DNA of 64,000 nt from Algoriphagus chordae. GTDB lineage: Bacteria; Bacteroidota; Bacteroidia; Cytophagales; Cyclobacteriaceae. The notes beneath the pieces were generated by a model, which was not told the DNA's origin, made no database searches, and saw nothing but the letters and a program-made list of their open reading frames with translations. Location: contig NZ_QKZT01000005.1 in assembly GCF_003254055.1 (NCBI RefSeq), forward strand, positions 186,001 to 250,000, written 5' to 3'. Each line of letters opens with the position of its first letter. Position 1 is the stretch's first letter. The translations under genes and the position numbers were made by a program. Positions 53,885-62,389 of the stretch are shown here, in pieces.

Positions 53885-54817
53885 ATGAAACGAATTTTAG
53901 TAAGCGGTGGCGGCGGATTTCTAGGCAGCCATCTTTGTGACCGCCTTCTCAAAGAAGGTAATGAAGTGCTCTGTGTTGATAATTTTTTTACGGGAAACCG
54001 GAAAAACATACATCATCTTCTAGATAATAAGAACTTCGAGTTACTCCGACATGATATTACTCATCCACTTTTTGTGGAAGTAGATGAAATTTACAATCTG
54101 GCTTGTCCTGCCTCCCCTGTTCACTACCAGTTTGACCCGGTTCAGACTACCAAAACCTCTGTGATCGGAGCTATGAATATGTTGGGCTTGGCAAAACGAT
54201 TGAAAATCAAAGTTCTTCAAGCCAGTACTTCGGAGATTTACGGAGATCCTGAAGTGCATCCACAGCCAGAATCATACAAAGGAAGTGTAAATACGCTCGG
54301 ACCGAGAGCTTGCTACGATGAAGGAAAGAGATGTGCAGAAACACTCTTCTTCGATTACCATCGTCAGCATAAGGTAGCGATCAAGGTAATGCGAATATTC
54401 AACACCTATGGTCCTAGAATGCATCCAAATGATGGCCGAGTAGTCAGTAATTTTATTGTGCAGGCACTCAAAGGCCAAGATATCACCATGTATGGAGATG
54501 GAATGCAAACTCGATCTTTCTGCTATGTGGATGACAATATCGAAGGCATGTACAGACTTATGAATAGCCGTGATGGATTTACCGGCCCAGTAAACATCGG
54601 AAATCCTGGCGAATTCACCATGCTGGACTTAGCTCAGCAAATCATAGAATTGACAAACAGTAAAAGTAAAATGATTTTTATGCCTTTGCCTCAGGATGAC
54701 CCGATGCAAAGAAAACCTGTGATCGATCTTGCAAAAAAAGAATTGGATTGGGAGCCTACAGTAAACCTGAGGGAAGGTTTGGTGAAAACCATCTCATACT
54801 TCGAATCGGTAATCTAA
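53885..54817 (+). CDS. UDP-glucuronate decarboxylase (UDP-xylose synthase)
   Basis: 310 aa extended [13 protein letters not shown] (8-17) is the NAD motif; Tyr144 and Lys148 in [11 protein letters not shown] are catalytic. [21 protein letters not shown] in part, together with [16 protein letters not shown], is specific to UXS enzymes, which convert UDP-glucuronate to UDP-xylose. It feeds cell-surface or capsular glycan synthesis rather than degradation. It lies 81 nt after the acetyltransferase with its own promoter element, so operon membership is doubtful. A terminator follows. Confidence 0.92.
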   Translation: MKRILVSGGGGFLGSHLCDRLLKEGNEVLCVDNFFTGNRKNIHHLLDNKNFELLRHDITHPLFVEVDEIYNLACPASPVHYQFDPVQTTKTSVIGAMNMLGLAKRLKIKVLQASTSEIYGDPEVHPQPESYKGSVNTLGPRACYDEGKRCAETLFFDYHRQHKVAIKVMRIFNTYGPRMHPNDGRVVSNFIVQALKGQDITMYGDGMQTRSFCYVDDNIEGMYRLMNSRDGFTGPVNIGNPGEFTMLDLAQQIIELTNSKSKMIFMPLPQDDPMQRKPVIDLAKKELDWEPTVNLREGLVKTISYFESVI

Positions 54818-54833
54818 ACATCCCATCAACGAA

Positions 54834-54864
54834 AAAAGCCATCGAAATTAGATGGCTTTTTTTT
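54834..54864. terminator. Bidirectional terminator
   Basis: AAAAGCCATC (54834-54843) pairs with GATGGCTTTT (54851-54860), with T-runs both ways. It lies between the convergent UXS and sulfatase genes. Confidence 0.9.
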
Positions 54865-54911
54865 GCTCCTGAGCCCCTTATACTTATCACTTTTTACATT
54901 CTCCCTTTTAG

Positions 54912-56348
54912 TCACAACTCACTTACTTTCTCCTTAGCTTCCTTTTCAAATGCAGCATCATAAGCAGGGTTTTTAATGGTAGGGATAGGTGCTCCAAAAT
55001 CTGTTCTCCATTTTTCCAGTTTCTCAAGAAGCTCCTGAGTCTTTTTAGGATTGCTTAAAGCTAGATTATTAGTTTCCGAAGGATCAGTTTGAAGATCATA
55101 TAATTCCAGCCCCCCATCTTCAAAATACTGATGAAGTTTCCATTGCCCCGAAAGGATAACTGATCCCGGACGGGTACGAAAAAGCGGATCACGAGATCCA
55201 TCTTCTTTGGGATTATACGCTTCTAGGTATATCGGGAAATGCCAGAACAAGTCCCTTTGCTTTAGCTTATCGTCAACTAACAAGGCTAAGATACTATCCC
55301 CATCCAAATCCAATTCAGCCTTTGGCGAAATCAATGCTTTAAATGTCGGAAAGAAATCCAGCTGAGATACCGGCGTGTCCTCAATCCCTGGACTTATCTG
55401 ATTTCCCCATTTGATAAGTAAGGGGACTCTAATTCCTCCTTCATAGTAGCTTCCTTTCCCTGCTCTAAGCGGATCCTGGTAACTCGTAGCACGAATACCG
55501 CCATTGTCAGAAGTGAATACTATTAGTGTATTATCAGAAAGTTGGAGTTTATCTAAGGTGGTTAGCAATCTTCCTACATTCTGATCCATACTTTCGATCA
55601 TCGCTGCATAGACAGGATTGTGCTGCCCTTCACTACCTTTCTTATTCTTATATTTTTCTACTAGCTCAGGCTTTCCTTGCAAAGGTGAATGAACTGTGTA
55701 AAAGGGTAGATAGAGGAAAAACCGCTGGTCTTTGTTATCCTTCACAAAGCTTATCGCCTCATTTGTCAGGCGATCAGTAAGGTATTCCCCTGCAGTTTCA
55801 GCTTCCACATTGACATTGTATGGACTGAAATAACCATCCTTTCCTGGATTTCCTCTGTGATTTCCTCCAACATTTACATCAAAACCATAATCAAGTGGAT
55901 CATCGGAAACATGCCATTTACCAAATACTCCAGTTCTATAGCCATTGTCTTGAAAAAACTGTCCGAGGGTATAAATATTTGCTGGAATAGACTTAGCATT
56001 TGGTGACGCCATCAACTGTCTCGTTTTTGGATTGCCACGATCAGCTGGATCTACCGTATAAATCCCATGGCTCATAGGATAGCGGCCAGTGAGCATAGTA
56101 GCGCGACTAGGAGCACAATTGGAAGCTGCAGCATAGGCATGCATGAAAACCTTACTTTCGGTACTGAGCTGGTCCAAATTGGGCGTCTCATAAAAAGTTG
56201 AACCCATAAACCCCAAATCCGCCCATCCCAAGTCATCTACGTTTATCAGAACCACATTCGGCTGTGTAGGTAATGGACTATTGATTTGGCCAAATGAGCC
56301 CCTTATTCCTGCTATTAGCAGAACCCCCATTATAATGTACTTCTTCAC
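54912..56348 (-). CDS. Secreted sulfatase (formylglycine-dependent)
   Basis: 478 aa. Signal peptide to SFGQ. Type I sulfatase: metal ligands Asp38 and Asp39 in NVDDLGW; formylglycine site Cys78 in NCAPSRATMLTGR; later FGKWHVSD, FYTVHSPLQ and FTSDNGG. It hydrolyses sulfate esters, probably from sulfated polysaccharide fragments, in the periplasm or outside. Activation needs a sulfatase-maturating enzyme, which is not in the window. It is second in a minus-strand pair with the next sulfatase (104 nt apart). Confidence 0.93.
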   Translation of the reverse strand: MKKYIIMGVLLIAGIRGSFGQINSPLPTQPNVVLINVDDLGWADLGFMGSTFYETPNLDQLSTESKVFMHAYAAASNCAPSRATMLTGRYPMSHGIYTVDPADRGNPKTRQLMASPNAKSIPANIYTLGQFFQDNGYRTGVFGKWHVSDDPLDYGFDVNVGGNHRGNPGKDGYFSPYNVNVEAETAGEYLTDRLTNEAISFVKDNKDQRFFLYLPFYTVHSPLQGKPELVEKYKNKKGSEGQHNPVYAAMIESMDQNVGRLLTTLDKLQLSDNTLIVFTSDNGGIRATSYQDPLRAGKGSYYEGGIRVPLLIKWGNQISPGIEDTPVSQLDFFPTFKALISPKAELDLDGDSILALLVDDKLKQRDLFWHFPIYLEAYNPKEDGSRDPLFRTRPGSVILSGQWKLHQYFEDGGLELYDLQTDPSETNNLALSNPKKTQELLEKLEKWRTDFGAPIPTIKNPAYDAAFEKEAKEKVSEL

Positions 56349-56452
56349 AGTTTCAGATTTACCCTAGTTATACTTTACATAGCCAGCACTTTAACTTTCA
56401 CGTCTGTGCTAACCCATTTTCCCAATTACTAAATTACATCTCTTACAACCTA

Positions 56453-58021
56453 TCAATCCTTAGTAAGCTTGGAACCCCACCAGTCTGCATTAGGCTGCCA
56501 ATCTGGAGTAAGCATCTGTTTGCGGGAATCTTCCACCGCCTGTCTTCTCACTGTTTTGAATTTCTCCAATACTTCTTGATGAAGAGCTTCACTGTACTCA
56601 GGGTCTGCGGTAGGTCTATTGGCATTAGTTTCTGCTAGCCAGTTTACAAGTTTATCGCTCAGCCTGGTGGCCTCCTTAGGATTTTCCTGTGCTAGATTTC
56701 TTTGCTCGCTTGGATCTTTCTTAAGATTATAAAGTTCGACATGCTTTTCCTCCCAGTAGTAAATCAATTTCCAGTCACCATCACGAACAATAGAACTAGG
56801 ATCTCCACCTTGATTGCCATAGTGCGGATAATGCCAATAAAGGGAACGTTTTGCTAACTTCTTTTTCTGCATAGCTGGAGCCAAACTTAGACCTTCAATA
56901 TTTACACCTTCAGGCATAGCAACTCCTGCCAATTCCAAAAGTGTAGGATAAAAATCTATACCACTTGCAGGCACTTCCATGGTAATTAATTCCTTTTGAC
57001 CTGGAACCTTGATAAAATAAGGAACTCTAAGTCCTCCCTCCCACTGATATCCTTTACCACCCCTGAGCGGCAAATTAGATGTAGAATAAGCATCTCCAGA
57101 AGCTACTCCTCCATGATCTGAAGTGAATACCACAATTGTATTTTCTTCCAAACCCTGCTTTTTCAAGGTCTCCAATACTTTACCTACCGCATCATCCATC
57201 GCTTCCACTAGACCAGCATATACTGGATTGTCCTGAATCTGCCTAATAGGAAGTCTGCGTTCCATTTCAAAGCCATGATCAGCAATTCCCATCTTCTCAG
57301 CTTTCTCTCTGTATCTCGCCCATTTCTCCTCAGTCGTCTGAATAGGTCCATGTACTGCGTAAAAAGACAGCATCGCAAAGAATGGCTTTTGATGATTTCC
57401 TTCAATGAATGCTGCCGTTTCATTGGCTAATCGCATACTTAGATTTTCACCATCTGGGCCTTGATTTAATTTTGGATTATCGTATGGAGCAAAATATCCC
57501 CCCATCGGACTACCAGCTGAATACCCTCCTTTATTGATATTAAAACCATGATCTTCGGGGAAAGATCCCTCTCCGCCAAGATGCCACTTTCCTGCGAAAA
57601 AGGTATCATAACCGGCGTCTCTCAAAGCTTCCGGAAGAGTCACATAAGAAGCTTTCAGGGCATGCTCGTAATTTGGAGGCAATAGCTTATTGTGTCGACC
57701 TGCTTTTCTCCAGTTCTCTCCATATGCCGCTCCTATCCAGTCCGTCACCCCATGAACAGCCGGTGTTAAGCCAGTCATCAGACTAGCTCTTGCTGGACTA
57801 CAGACTGGGGAAGCAGAATAGCCCTGAGAAAATTGGTAGGATTGATTAGCCAGTTGATCTATATGAGGAGTCTCATAATAGGCACTACCTGTCACACTCA
57901 AATCATGATAACCCAAATCGTCTACCAGGATAAAAACGATATTCGGTTGTTCGGGAGCTTGGGCAAAAGCATAAAATGAACTCAGTAAAAATGTAGTGAT
58001 GGGAATTATTTTCTTCAGCAT
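56453..58021 (-). CDS. Secreted sulfatase (formylglycine-dependent)
   Basis: 522 aa from the ATG at 58021, which opens a proper signal peptide (LKKIIPITTFLLSSFYAFAQ); the frame extends to 58060 without improving it. Formylglycine motif Cys74 in VCSPARASLMTGL, metal-binding VDDLGYHDL, FAGKWHLGGEG, FYAVHGPIQ, FTSDHGGV. It has the CSPAR form, versus CAPSR in its neighbour, and the two share limited overall identity, so they likely attack different sulfate positions. The minus-strand pair lies beside the uronate genes, hinting at a sulfated uronate-containing glycan. Confidence 0.93.
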   Translation of the reverse strand: MLKKIIPITTFLLSSFYAFAQAPEQPNIVFILVDDLGYHDLSVTGSAYYETPHIDQLANQSYQFSQGYSASPVCSPARASLMTGLTPAVHGVTDWIGAAYGENWRKAGRHNKLLPPNYEHALKASYVTLPEALRDAGYDTFFAGKWHLGGEGSFPEDHGFNINKGGYSAGSPMGGYFAPYDNPKLNQGPDGENLSMRLANETAAFIEGNHQKPFFAMLSFYAVHGPIQTTEEKWARYREKAEKMGIADHGFEMERRLPIRQIQDNPVYAGLVEAMDDAVGKVLETLKKQGLEENTIVVFTSDHGGVASGDAYSTSNLPLRGGKGYQWEGGLRVPYFIKVPGQKELITMEVPASGIDFYPTLLELAGVAMPEGVNIEGLSLAPAMQKKKLAKRSLYWHYPHYGNQGGDPSSIVRDGDWKLIYYWEEKHVELYNLKKDPSEQRNLAQENPKEATRLSDKLVNWLAETNANRPTADPEYSEALHQEVLEKFKTVRRQAVEDSRKQMLTPDWQPNADWWGSKLTKD

Positions 58022-58309
58022 GGGAGGTTTATTGATGAATATAAAAACTAAGATGGTCAAGATCCTTGAAAATCAAAAAGCGAATGTGATAGCCTAGGAT
58101 ATATTTTACATAAGAAAAGCTAGCTTAATGCGACACAGTTAATTTTTAGAGCTAAATACAAAATCAAACCTAAGGTAGCTATCGTTAGGTCTTCCGACCA
58201 GATGCAAAGAATCTAAGACGAGTGGCATCATTGCGAGTAATCACATTATTTTTTTAAGTATAGATCGATGAGGCTAATAATCAAGCTAGGCTTTCATAAG
58301 GTTAAAAAC

Positions 58310-59080
58310 TCATTTCCATTTAAATGCAAAATAGGTCGTCGGCTGATCGCTTGCATTTCTTATCCCATGAATCGATTCTGATTCCATGAAATAAAAATCT
58401 CCTGCCTTAGCGGTATACTCTATACCATCTATCAGCTGAACTGTTTCGCCAGAAATCATCAGAATAATCTCAGTTTCGATATGGGAATGAGGTTCGTGAC
58501 TCGCCACTTTTCTATCCAAGGTAGTCACATGCATTTCGAGTCGTTCACACATCGCTGTGGGTCTATCGAAATAAGAGCGAACTCCTCCCACAGTTGTTGG
58601 TTTGTAGTTTAGTGAATCAGCATTTATGACCAAAGAACCTCCAGAACCAATGCCTCTATCTATATTCATTGGCGTCTTGGATTGATATCGAATCACATAA
58701 TAGGTTAGTGGAGTATCACCTACATTTTCTAAAGAATGCATCTGTTGAGGCATCAAAGAAAAAACGCCATTGGCACCCAGTATAGCGCTCTTCCCTTCTA
58801 TAGTGACTTTCATTTCTCCCTCCTTGACTATCACAAGCTCTTCCATATCTTCATTTGCATGCGCTTTACTAGGTTTTGCTCCAACATCCTGAGTCGTTGC
58901 ATGGATAGAAAAATAAGCTAAATGAGTAGACGCACCCTTCAAAATCGCCCTAGACTGCCGATCTCCATTTGTTTTCACTTCAATATCATCCCATTTGAAT
59001 ACTCCTGATTTTATGGGTTGCAGTTGTGCAAAGGCAGTAAGTGACATAAGAATAAAGATTGAAGTAAAAATGTATTTCAT
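58310..59080 (-). CDS. Secreted two-cupin protein
   Basis: 256 aa. Signal peptide ending AFAQ. There are two cupin folds, about 75-135 (EELVIVKEGEMKVTIEGKS) and about 185-252 (HEPHSHIETEIILMISGE, then FYFMESESIHGIRN). The second holds the His/His/Glu metal triad pattern (HSHIETE), whereas the first has a weaker motif (HANEDMEE). Exported bicupins could be isomerases or lyases for uronate or sugar derivatives. No substrate is assigned. It lies 289 nt upstream of the sulfatase pair on the same strand; co-transcription is unclear. Confidence 0.78.
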   Translation of the reverse strand: MKYIFTSIFILMSLTAFAQLQPIKSGVFKWDDIEVKTNGDRQSRAILKGASTHLAYFSIHATTQDVGAKPSKAHANEDMEELVIVKEGEMKVTIEGKSAILGANGVFSLMPQQMHSLENVGDTPLTYYVIRYQSKTPMNIDRGIGSGGSLVINADSLNYKPTTVGGVRSYFDRPTAMCERLEMHVTTLDRKVASHEPHSHIETEIILMISGETVQLIDGIEYTAKAGDFYFMESESIHGIRNASDQPTTYFAFKWK

Positions 59081-59178
59081 GTTAAAATCAAGGATGGCAT
59101 CTTGATAAAGATAAGGAATTAGTCGATAATGACTTTAAAATGAAGGAATTGAAAATGTGAAATGCGAGTATTTTTTGG

Positions 59179-59204
59179 GGGTTGGTTGTTGGTTATTGGT
59201 TTTA
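59179..59204. repeat. GTTGGTTATTGG-type short repeat
   Basis: GGGGGTTGGTTGTTGGTTATTGG and flanking bases repeat the minisatellite-like motif seen at 22484-22530. It lies at the left edge of the large repeat array. Confidence 0.5.
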
Positions 59205-59227
59205 TTTTAATGGTAGGCTCTGAGGAT

Positions 59228-59739
59228 AGCCATGCGTGAAGCTTTCGAAACCCATACCAGATAAATATAAAGGCAATTTCCCTCGGCCAAGATATTATTA
59301 AAAAGCTCATGTGTTGTGCCGAGGAGTACCAGACAGTATATACAAAATTTCCGGCTTTTGGTGAGCCTTAGCTCGAGCCAGCGGCTCGTCTGGTTTGTAA
59401 CCGGGTATGGAATCATGAGGTACGAATGATGGAATGCCTGGTAAAATCGAATTTCCGGCTATTGTCTCCTGCCAAGAAAGTCTTTGGAAAATGAGAGTAC
59501 GTGCAGGAGGATACCGAGATGCCGGTTGGTAGGAAAAGGAAATATTATAAGTGCACAAATCAGTACAATTTTAATATCGAATTTCGAATGTTGAATCTTG
59601 AATTTGGAAATGAGAAGGCAGTCAGGAGAATGCATTTTCCAAAGCACAAGTCAAGAGACTTGCGCTAACCAGAGTTTGTACTTGAAAACTATGTGTCCGG
59701 CTATCTGGCAAAGGCATGCCGAAGGTATGCAATAATACT
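59228..59739. repeat. Repeat unit 1 (blocks A-B-C-D-E), 512 bp
   Basis: The most diverged full unit. Its block A hairpin is damaged (GCCATGCGT against ACCCATACC), and the rest is close to unit 2. Other stems: CTCCTGC (59466-59472) with GCAGGAG (59503-59509); CAAGTC (59647-59652) with GACTTG (59657-59662); GCATGCC (59714-59720) with GGTATGC (59724-59730) round a GAA loop. Confidence 0.8.
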
Positions 59740-60258
59740 AGCCATGGGTGAAGCTTGCGAAACCTATGGCAGATAAATATAAAGGTAATTTCTCTCGGCC
59801 AAGATATTATTAGAAAGCTCATTCGTTATGCCGAGGAGTACCTGACAGTATATATTAAATTTCCTGCTTTTGGAAGGTCTTAGCTCGAGCCAGCGGCTCG
59901 TCTCGTTTGTAGCCGGGTATGGCATCATGAGGTACGAATGATGGAATGCCTGGTAAAATCGAATTTCCGGCTATTGTCTCCTGCCAAGAAAGTCTTTGGA
60001 AAATGAGAGTACGTGCAGGAGGATGTCTAGATGCCGGTTGGTAGGAAAAGGAAATATTATAAGTGCACAAATCAGTACAATTTTAATATCGAATTTCGAA
60101 TGCCGAATGTTGAATCTTGAATTGGGGAATGGGAAGGCAGTCAAGAGACTGAATTTTCCAAAGCACAAGTCAAGAGACTTGCGCTAACCAGAGTTTGTAC
60201 TTGAAAACTATGTGTCCGGCTATCTGGCAAAGGCATGCCGAAGGTATGCAATAATACT
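59740..60258. repeat. Repeat unit 2 (blocks A-B-C-D-E), 519 bp
   Basis: Directly follows unit 1, with most bases identical. GCCATGGGT (59741-59749) pairs with ACCTATGGC (59762-59770) with one G-T wobble. CGAGCC-AGC-GGCTCG lies at 59885-59899. Block D here has an extra perfect CAGTC-AAGA-GACTG hairpin that is broken in units 1 and 4. Confidence 0.8.
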
Positions 60259-60435
60259 AGCCATGGGTGAAGCTTGCGAAACCCATGGCAGATAAATATA
60301 AAGGCAATTTCTCTCGGCCAAGATATTATTAGAAAGCTTATTCGTTATGCCGAGGAGTACCTGACAGTATTAAGGGGAAAGGCAATAATATGAGTGCACA
60401 AATCAGTTCAATTTTAATATCGAATTTCGAATGTT
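60259..60435. repeat. Repeat unit 3, partial (blocks A and C)
   Basis: Block A is intact, with its hairpin perfect (GCCATGGGT 60260-60268, ACCCATGGC 60281-60289). It is joined directly to block C; block B is missing, as if deleted. A 150-nt segment of lower similarity follows, with a degraded E block near 60493-60540. Confidence 0.75.
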
Positions 60436-60584
60436 AAATATTTAATAATGAAGGTGAAAACAATGTTAAAATACAAACTATCTATGCGGTAGATTGAAAA
60501 CTATGTATTTAGCTATTTGGTAATAACCTGCCGTTGGTAGACGATCCTTTCGGGAAACAGGCTTGCTTGCCGTAGGTAGAACAT

Positions 60585-60894
60585 GGCTCGAGCCAGCGGC
60601 TCGTCTGGTTTGTAGCCGGGTATGGATTCATGAGGTACGAATGATGGAATGCCTGGTAAAATCGAATTTCCGGCTATTGTCTCCTGCCAAGAAAGTTTTT
60701 GCAAAATGAGAGTACGTGCAGGAGGATGTCTAGATGCCGGTTGGTAGGAAAAGGCAATAATATAAGTGCACAAATCAGTACAATTTTAATATCGAATTTC
60801 GAATACTGAATCTTGAATCTTGAATTTGGAAATGAGAAGGCAGTCAGGAGAATGCATTTTCCAAAGCACAAGTCAGGAGACTTGCGCTAACCAA
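60585..60894. repeat. Repeat unit 4, partial (blocks B-C-D)
   Basis: Starts at GGCTCGAGCCAGCGGCTCG and ends at GACTTGCGCTAACC. It lacks block A at the left and block E at the right. It is preceded by a short G+C-rich piece (60526-60584) with two CTTGCCGTAGGTAG/CTGCCGTTGGTAG-like motifs. Confidence 0.78.
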
Positions 60895-60930
60895 AGCTAT
60901 CCAGAACATCGCGCTTTGCTTGTGATGACG

Positions 60931-60964
60931 AAAAAAAAAGATCTCCTATTTCTAGAAGATCCTT
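60931..60964 (-). terminator. Terminator of the WecA-type gene
   Basis: Minus-strand stem from AAGGATCT (complement of 60957-60964) and AGATCTTT (complement of 60937-60944), followed by a T-run (A-run at 60931-60939 on the plus strand). Confidence 0.75.
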
Positions 60965-60997
60965 AGATCACAATGCTTAGCAAGCTATATATCGTAA

Positions 60998-62155
60998 TTA
61001 ATTCAAATTCACTTTGGAATCTTTGAACTCTATTTTGTCCAACTTGATTTTTGATTTTTGTTTAACTCGTACCGGTCTTACCTCAAGAACCTTAGGCTGA
61101 AGTGCAACTTTTTTCTTCAAGTAATGGACAGTTACCTGATCAAGCCTATAGCCCAAAACCATGGAAATGGCCACAATAATTGGAAGGACAATGTTATCAG
61201 AAAAATCCTTCATGAAAAACACCAATATAATAATCCCTAACTGAAGGGAGCCCAAGAGTAATGCTACATGGTTATGCTTCAAACCCATTCTCATTAGAAA
61301 ATGATGCACATGGGATTTATCTGGAGTCATAGGACCTTTCCCTTGGGATATCCTTCTCACAAATACTCTTGCCATATCGTAAAGAGGAAACATCATTAAT
61401 GCCACTCCAGCTGAAAATGCAGGTTCAAATTTCCAGTTATTTCCTGAAGGTAAAGCAACATTATACTCCATAAAGGCTATTATCAAAGTTCCCATGGTAA
61501 ACCCCAGAGTTAGTGAACCTGTGTCACCCATAAAAATTTTTGCGGGATGCCAATTAAAAACTAAAAAAGCCAAAATACTTCCTAAGAATGCGATACTTAG
61601 AATTGCATAGCTGTTAAGACCTTGAAAATAAAACCAGATGCCTAATAAAGCAAATACCATCGCAGCAATAGTCCCAGCCAAACCATCTAGCCCATCTATC
61701 AAGTTAAACGCATTAGTGAGTGCCAACAGCGTAAAAGAGCTAAATAGGTAACTAACCAAGAGATTGAACTCCCCTATTCCTAAAAACCCATGGAACCCTT
61801 TGATACGAATATCAGCAACTACGACTACCAAGACAACGGCAATTAGCTGTCCTAAAATCTTTTTTGTGGCACTTAATTCAACAATATCATCTCTCAGGCC
61901 AACAAAAAACATAATAGAAATCGCTCCTAATATGTAGGGAGTTTCAACTCTTGGGAATTCCCAACCCCAAATTGCCAAAGAAACGGATGTTGCAATAAAA
62001 AAACCAATACCGCCCATTGAGGGTATTTTTTCTTGATGGATTTTTCTTCCTCCTGGAACATCAGAAATTTGGTATCTACGGAAAACACTGATTAATACTG
62101 GAAAGAAAAGTATCCCAATGACTAAAGAAGACAAAAAAGCAAAAACAAATGACAT
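60998..62155 (-). CDS. Undecaprenyl-phosphate sugar-1-phosphate transferase (WecA/TagO/MraY family)
   Basis: 385 aa polytopic membrane protein with about ten hydrophobic segments. Signatures of the family: GGRKIHQEKIPSMGGIGFF, FVGLRDDIVELS (Asp-Asp), ALTNAFNLIDGLDGLAG, KIFMGDTGSLTLGF and the histidine cluster DKSHVHHFLMRMGL. It moves GlcNAc-1-phosphate (or a related sugar) to undecaprenyl phosphate to start O-antigen, capsule or wall polymer synthesis. It is divergent from the Wzi-family gene, so it belongs to a surface polysaccharide locus extending to the right. Substrate specificity is not resolved. Confidence 0.92.
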   Translation of the reverse strand: MSFVFAFLSSLVIGILFFPVLISVFRRYQISDVPGGRKIHQEKIPSMGGIGFFIATSVSLAIWGWEFPRVETPYILGAISIMFFVGLRDDIVELSATKKILGQLIAVVLVVVVADIRIKGFHGFLGIGEFNLLVSYLFSSFTLLALTNAFNLIDGLDGLAGTIAAMVFALLGIWFYFQGLNSYAILSIAFLGSILAFLVFNWHPAKIFMGDTGSLTLGFTMGTLIIAFMEYNVALPSGNNWKFEPAFSAGVALMMFPLYDMARVFVRRISQGKGPMTPDKSHVHHFLMRMGLKHNHVALLLGSLQLGIIILVFFMKDFSDNIVLPIIVAISMVLGYRLDQVTVHYLKKKVALQPKVLEVRPVRVKQKSKIKLDKIEFKDSKVNLN

Positions 62156-62354
62156 GGAGTTAGTTGGTGTAGTTCAAAATCTTAACGAAGATAAAGCAAA
62201 TATCGCTACAACTAAAATGCCATTATCTGTGATAGTAGTAATATCTCTTTTAAAAAACCTTTTCAGATTAATAAAAACTAATTAGCAACCTTTCACTATT
62301 TTAGTAACAGGCAAATTTAAAACCAATAATTACAAAATTCATCAAAACAGGTCT

Positions 62355-62362
62355 TAACTTTG
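62355..62362 (+). promoter_or_regulatory. -7 box of Wzi-family gene
   Basis: TAACTTTG, an exact TAnnTTTG match, 27 nt before the ATG at 62390. Confidence 0.5.
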
Positions 62363-62389
62363 AAACGATTAAATGAAGAAAATCACAAA

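Larger units (their letters stand above)
59228..60894. repeat. Mosaic array of about 0.5-kb hairpin-rich repeats
   Basis: The 1.9-kb gap between the bicupin and the WecA-type gene holds no credible gene. It consists of blocks A to E in recurring order: A (GCCATGNGT... to GAGGAGTACC), B (CTCGAGCCAGCGGCTCG... to GCCGGTTGGTAGG), C (TGCACAAATCAGT... to GAATTTCGAAT), D (GGCAGTCARGAGA... to GACTTGCGC) and E (GAGTTTGTACTTG... to AATAATACTA). Two full units are followed by an A+C fragment, a degraded E and a final B+C+D fragment. Nearly every block contains a hairpin. G+C is higher than the surrounding intergenic DNA. Minus-strand ORFs of 60-86 codons inside it are regarded as chance. Confidence 0.85.

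Noticed and set aside
59119..60871. Minus-strand ORFs of 60-86 codons repeated in each array copy (for example starting MCTYNISFSYQPASR and MCFGKFSLLTAF)
   Set aside because: They occur only because the DNA repeats are recent and similar; frames differ in start, end and overlap. They translate hairpins and low-complexity sequence, and no domain or ribosome-binding context supports them.
59228..60894. CRISPR array
   Set aside because: The repeat units are about 500 bp with internal blocks, not short repeats with unique spacers, and no cas gene is present.
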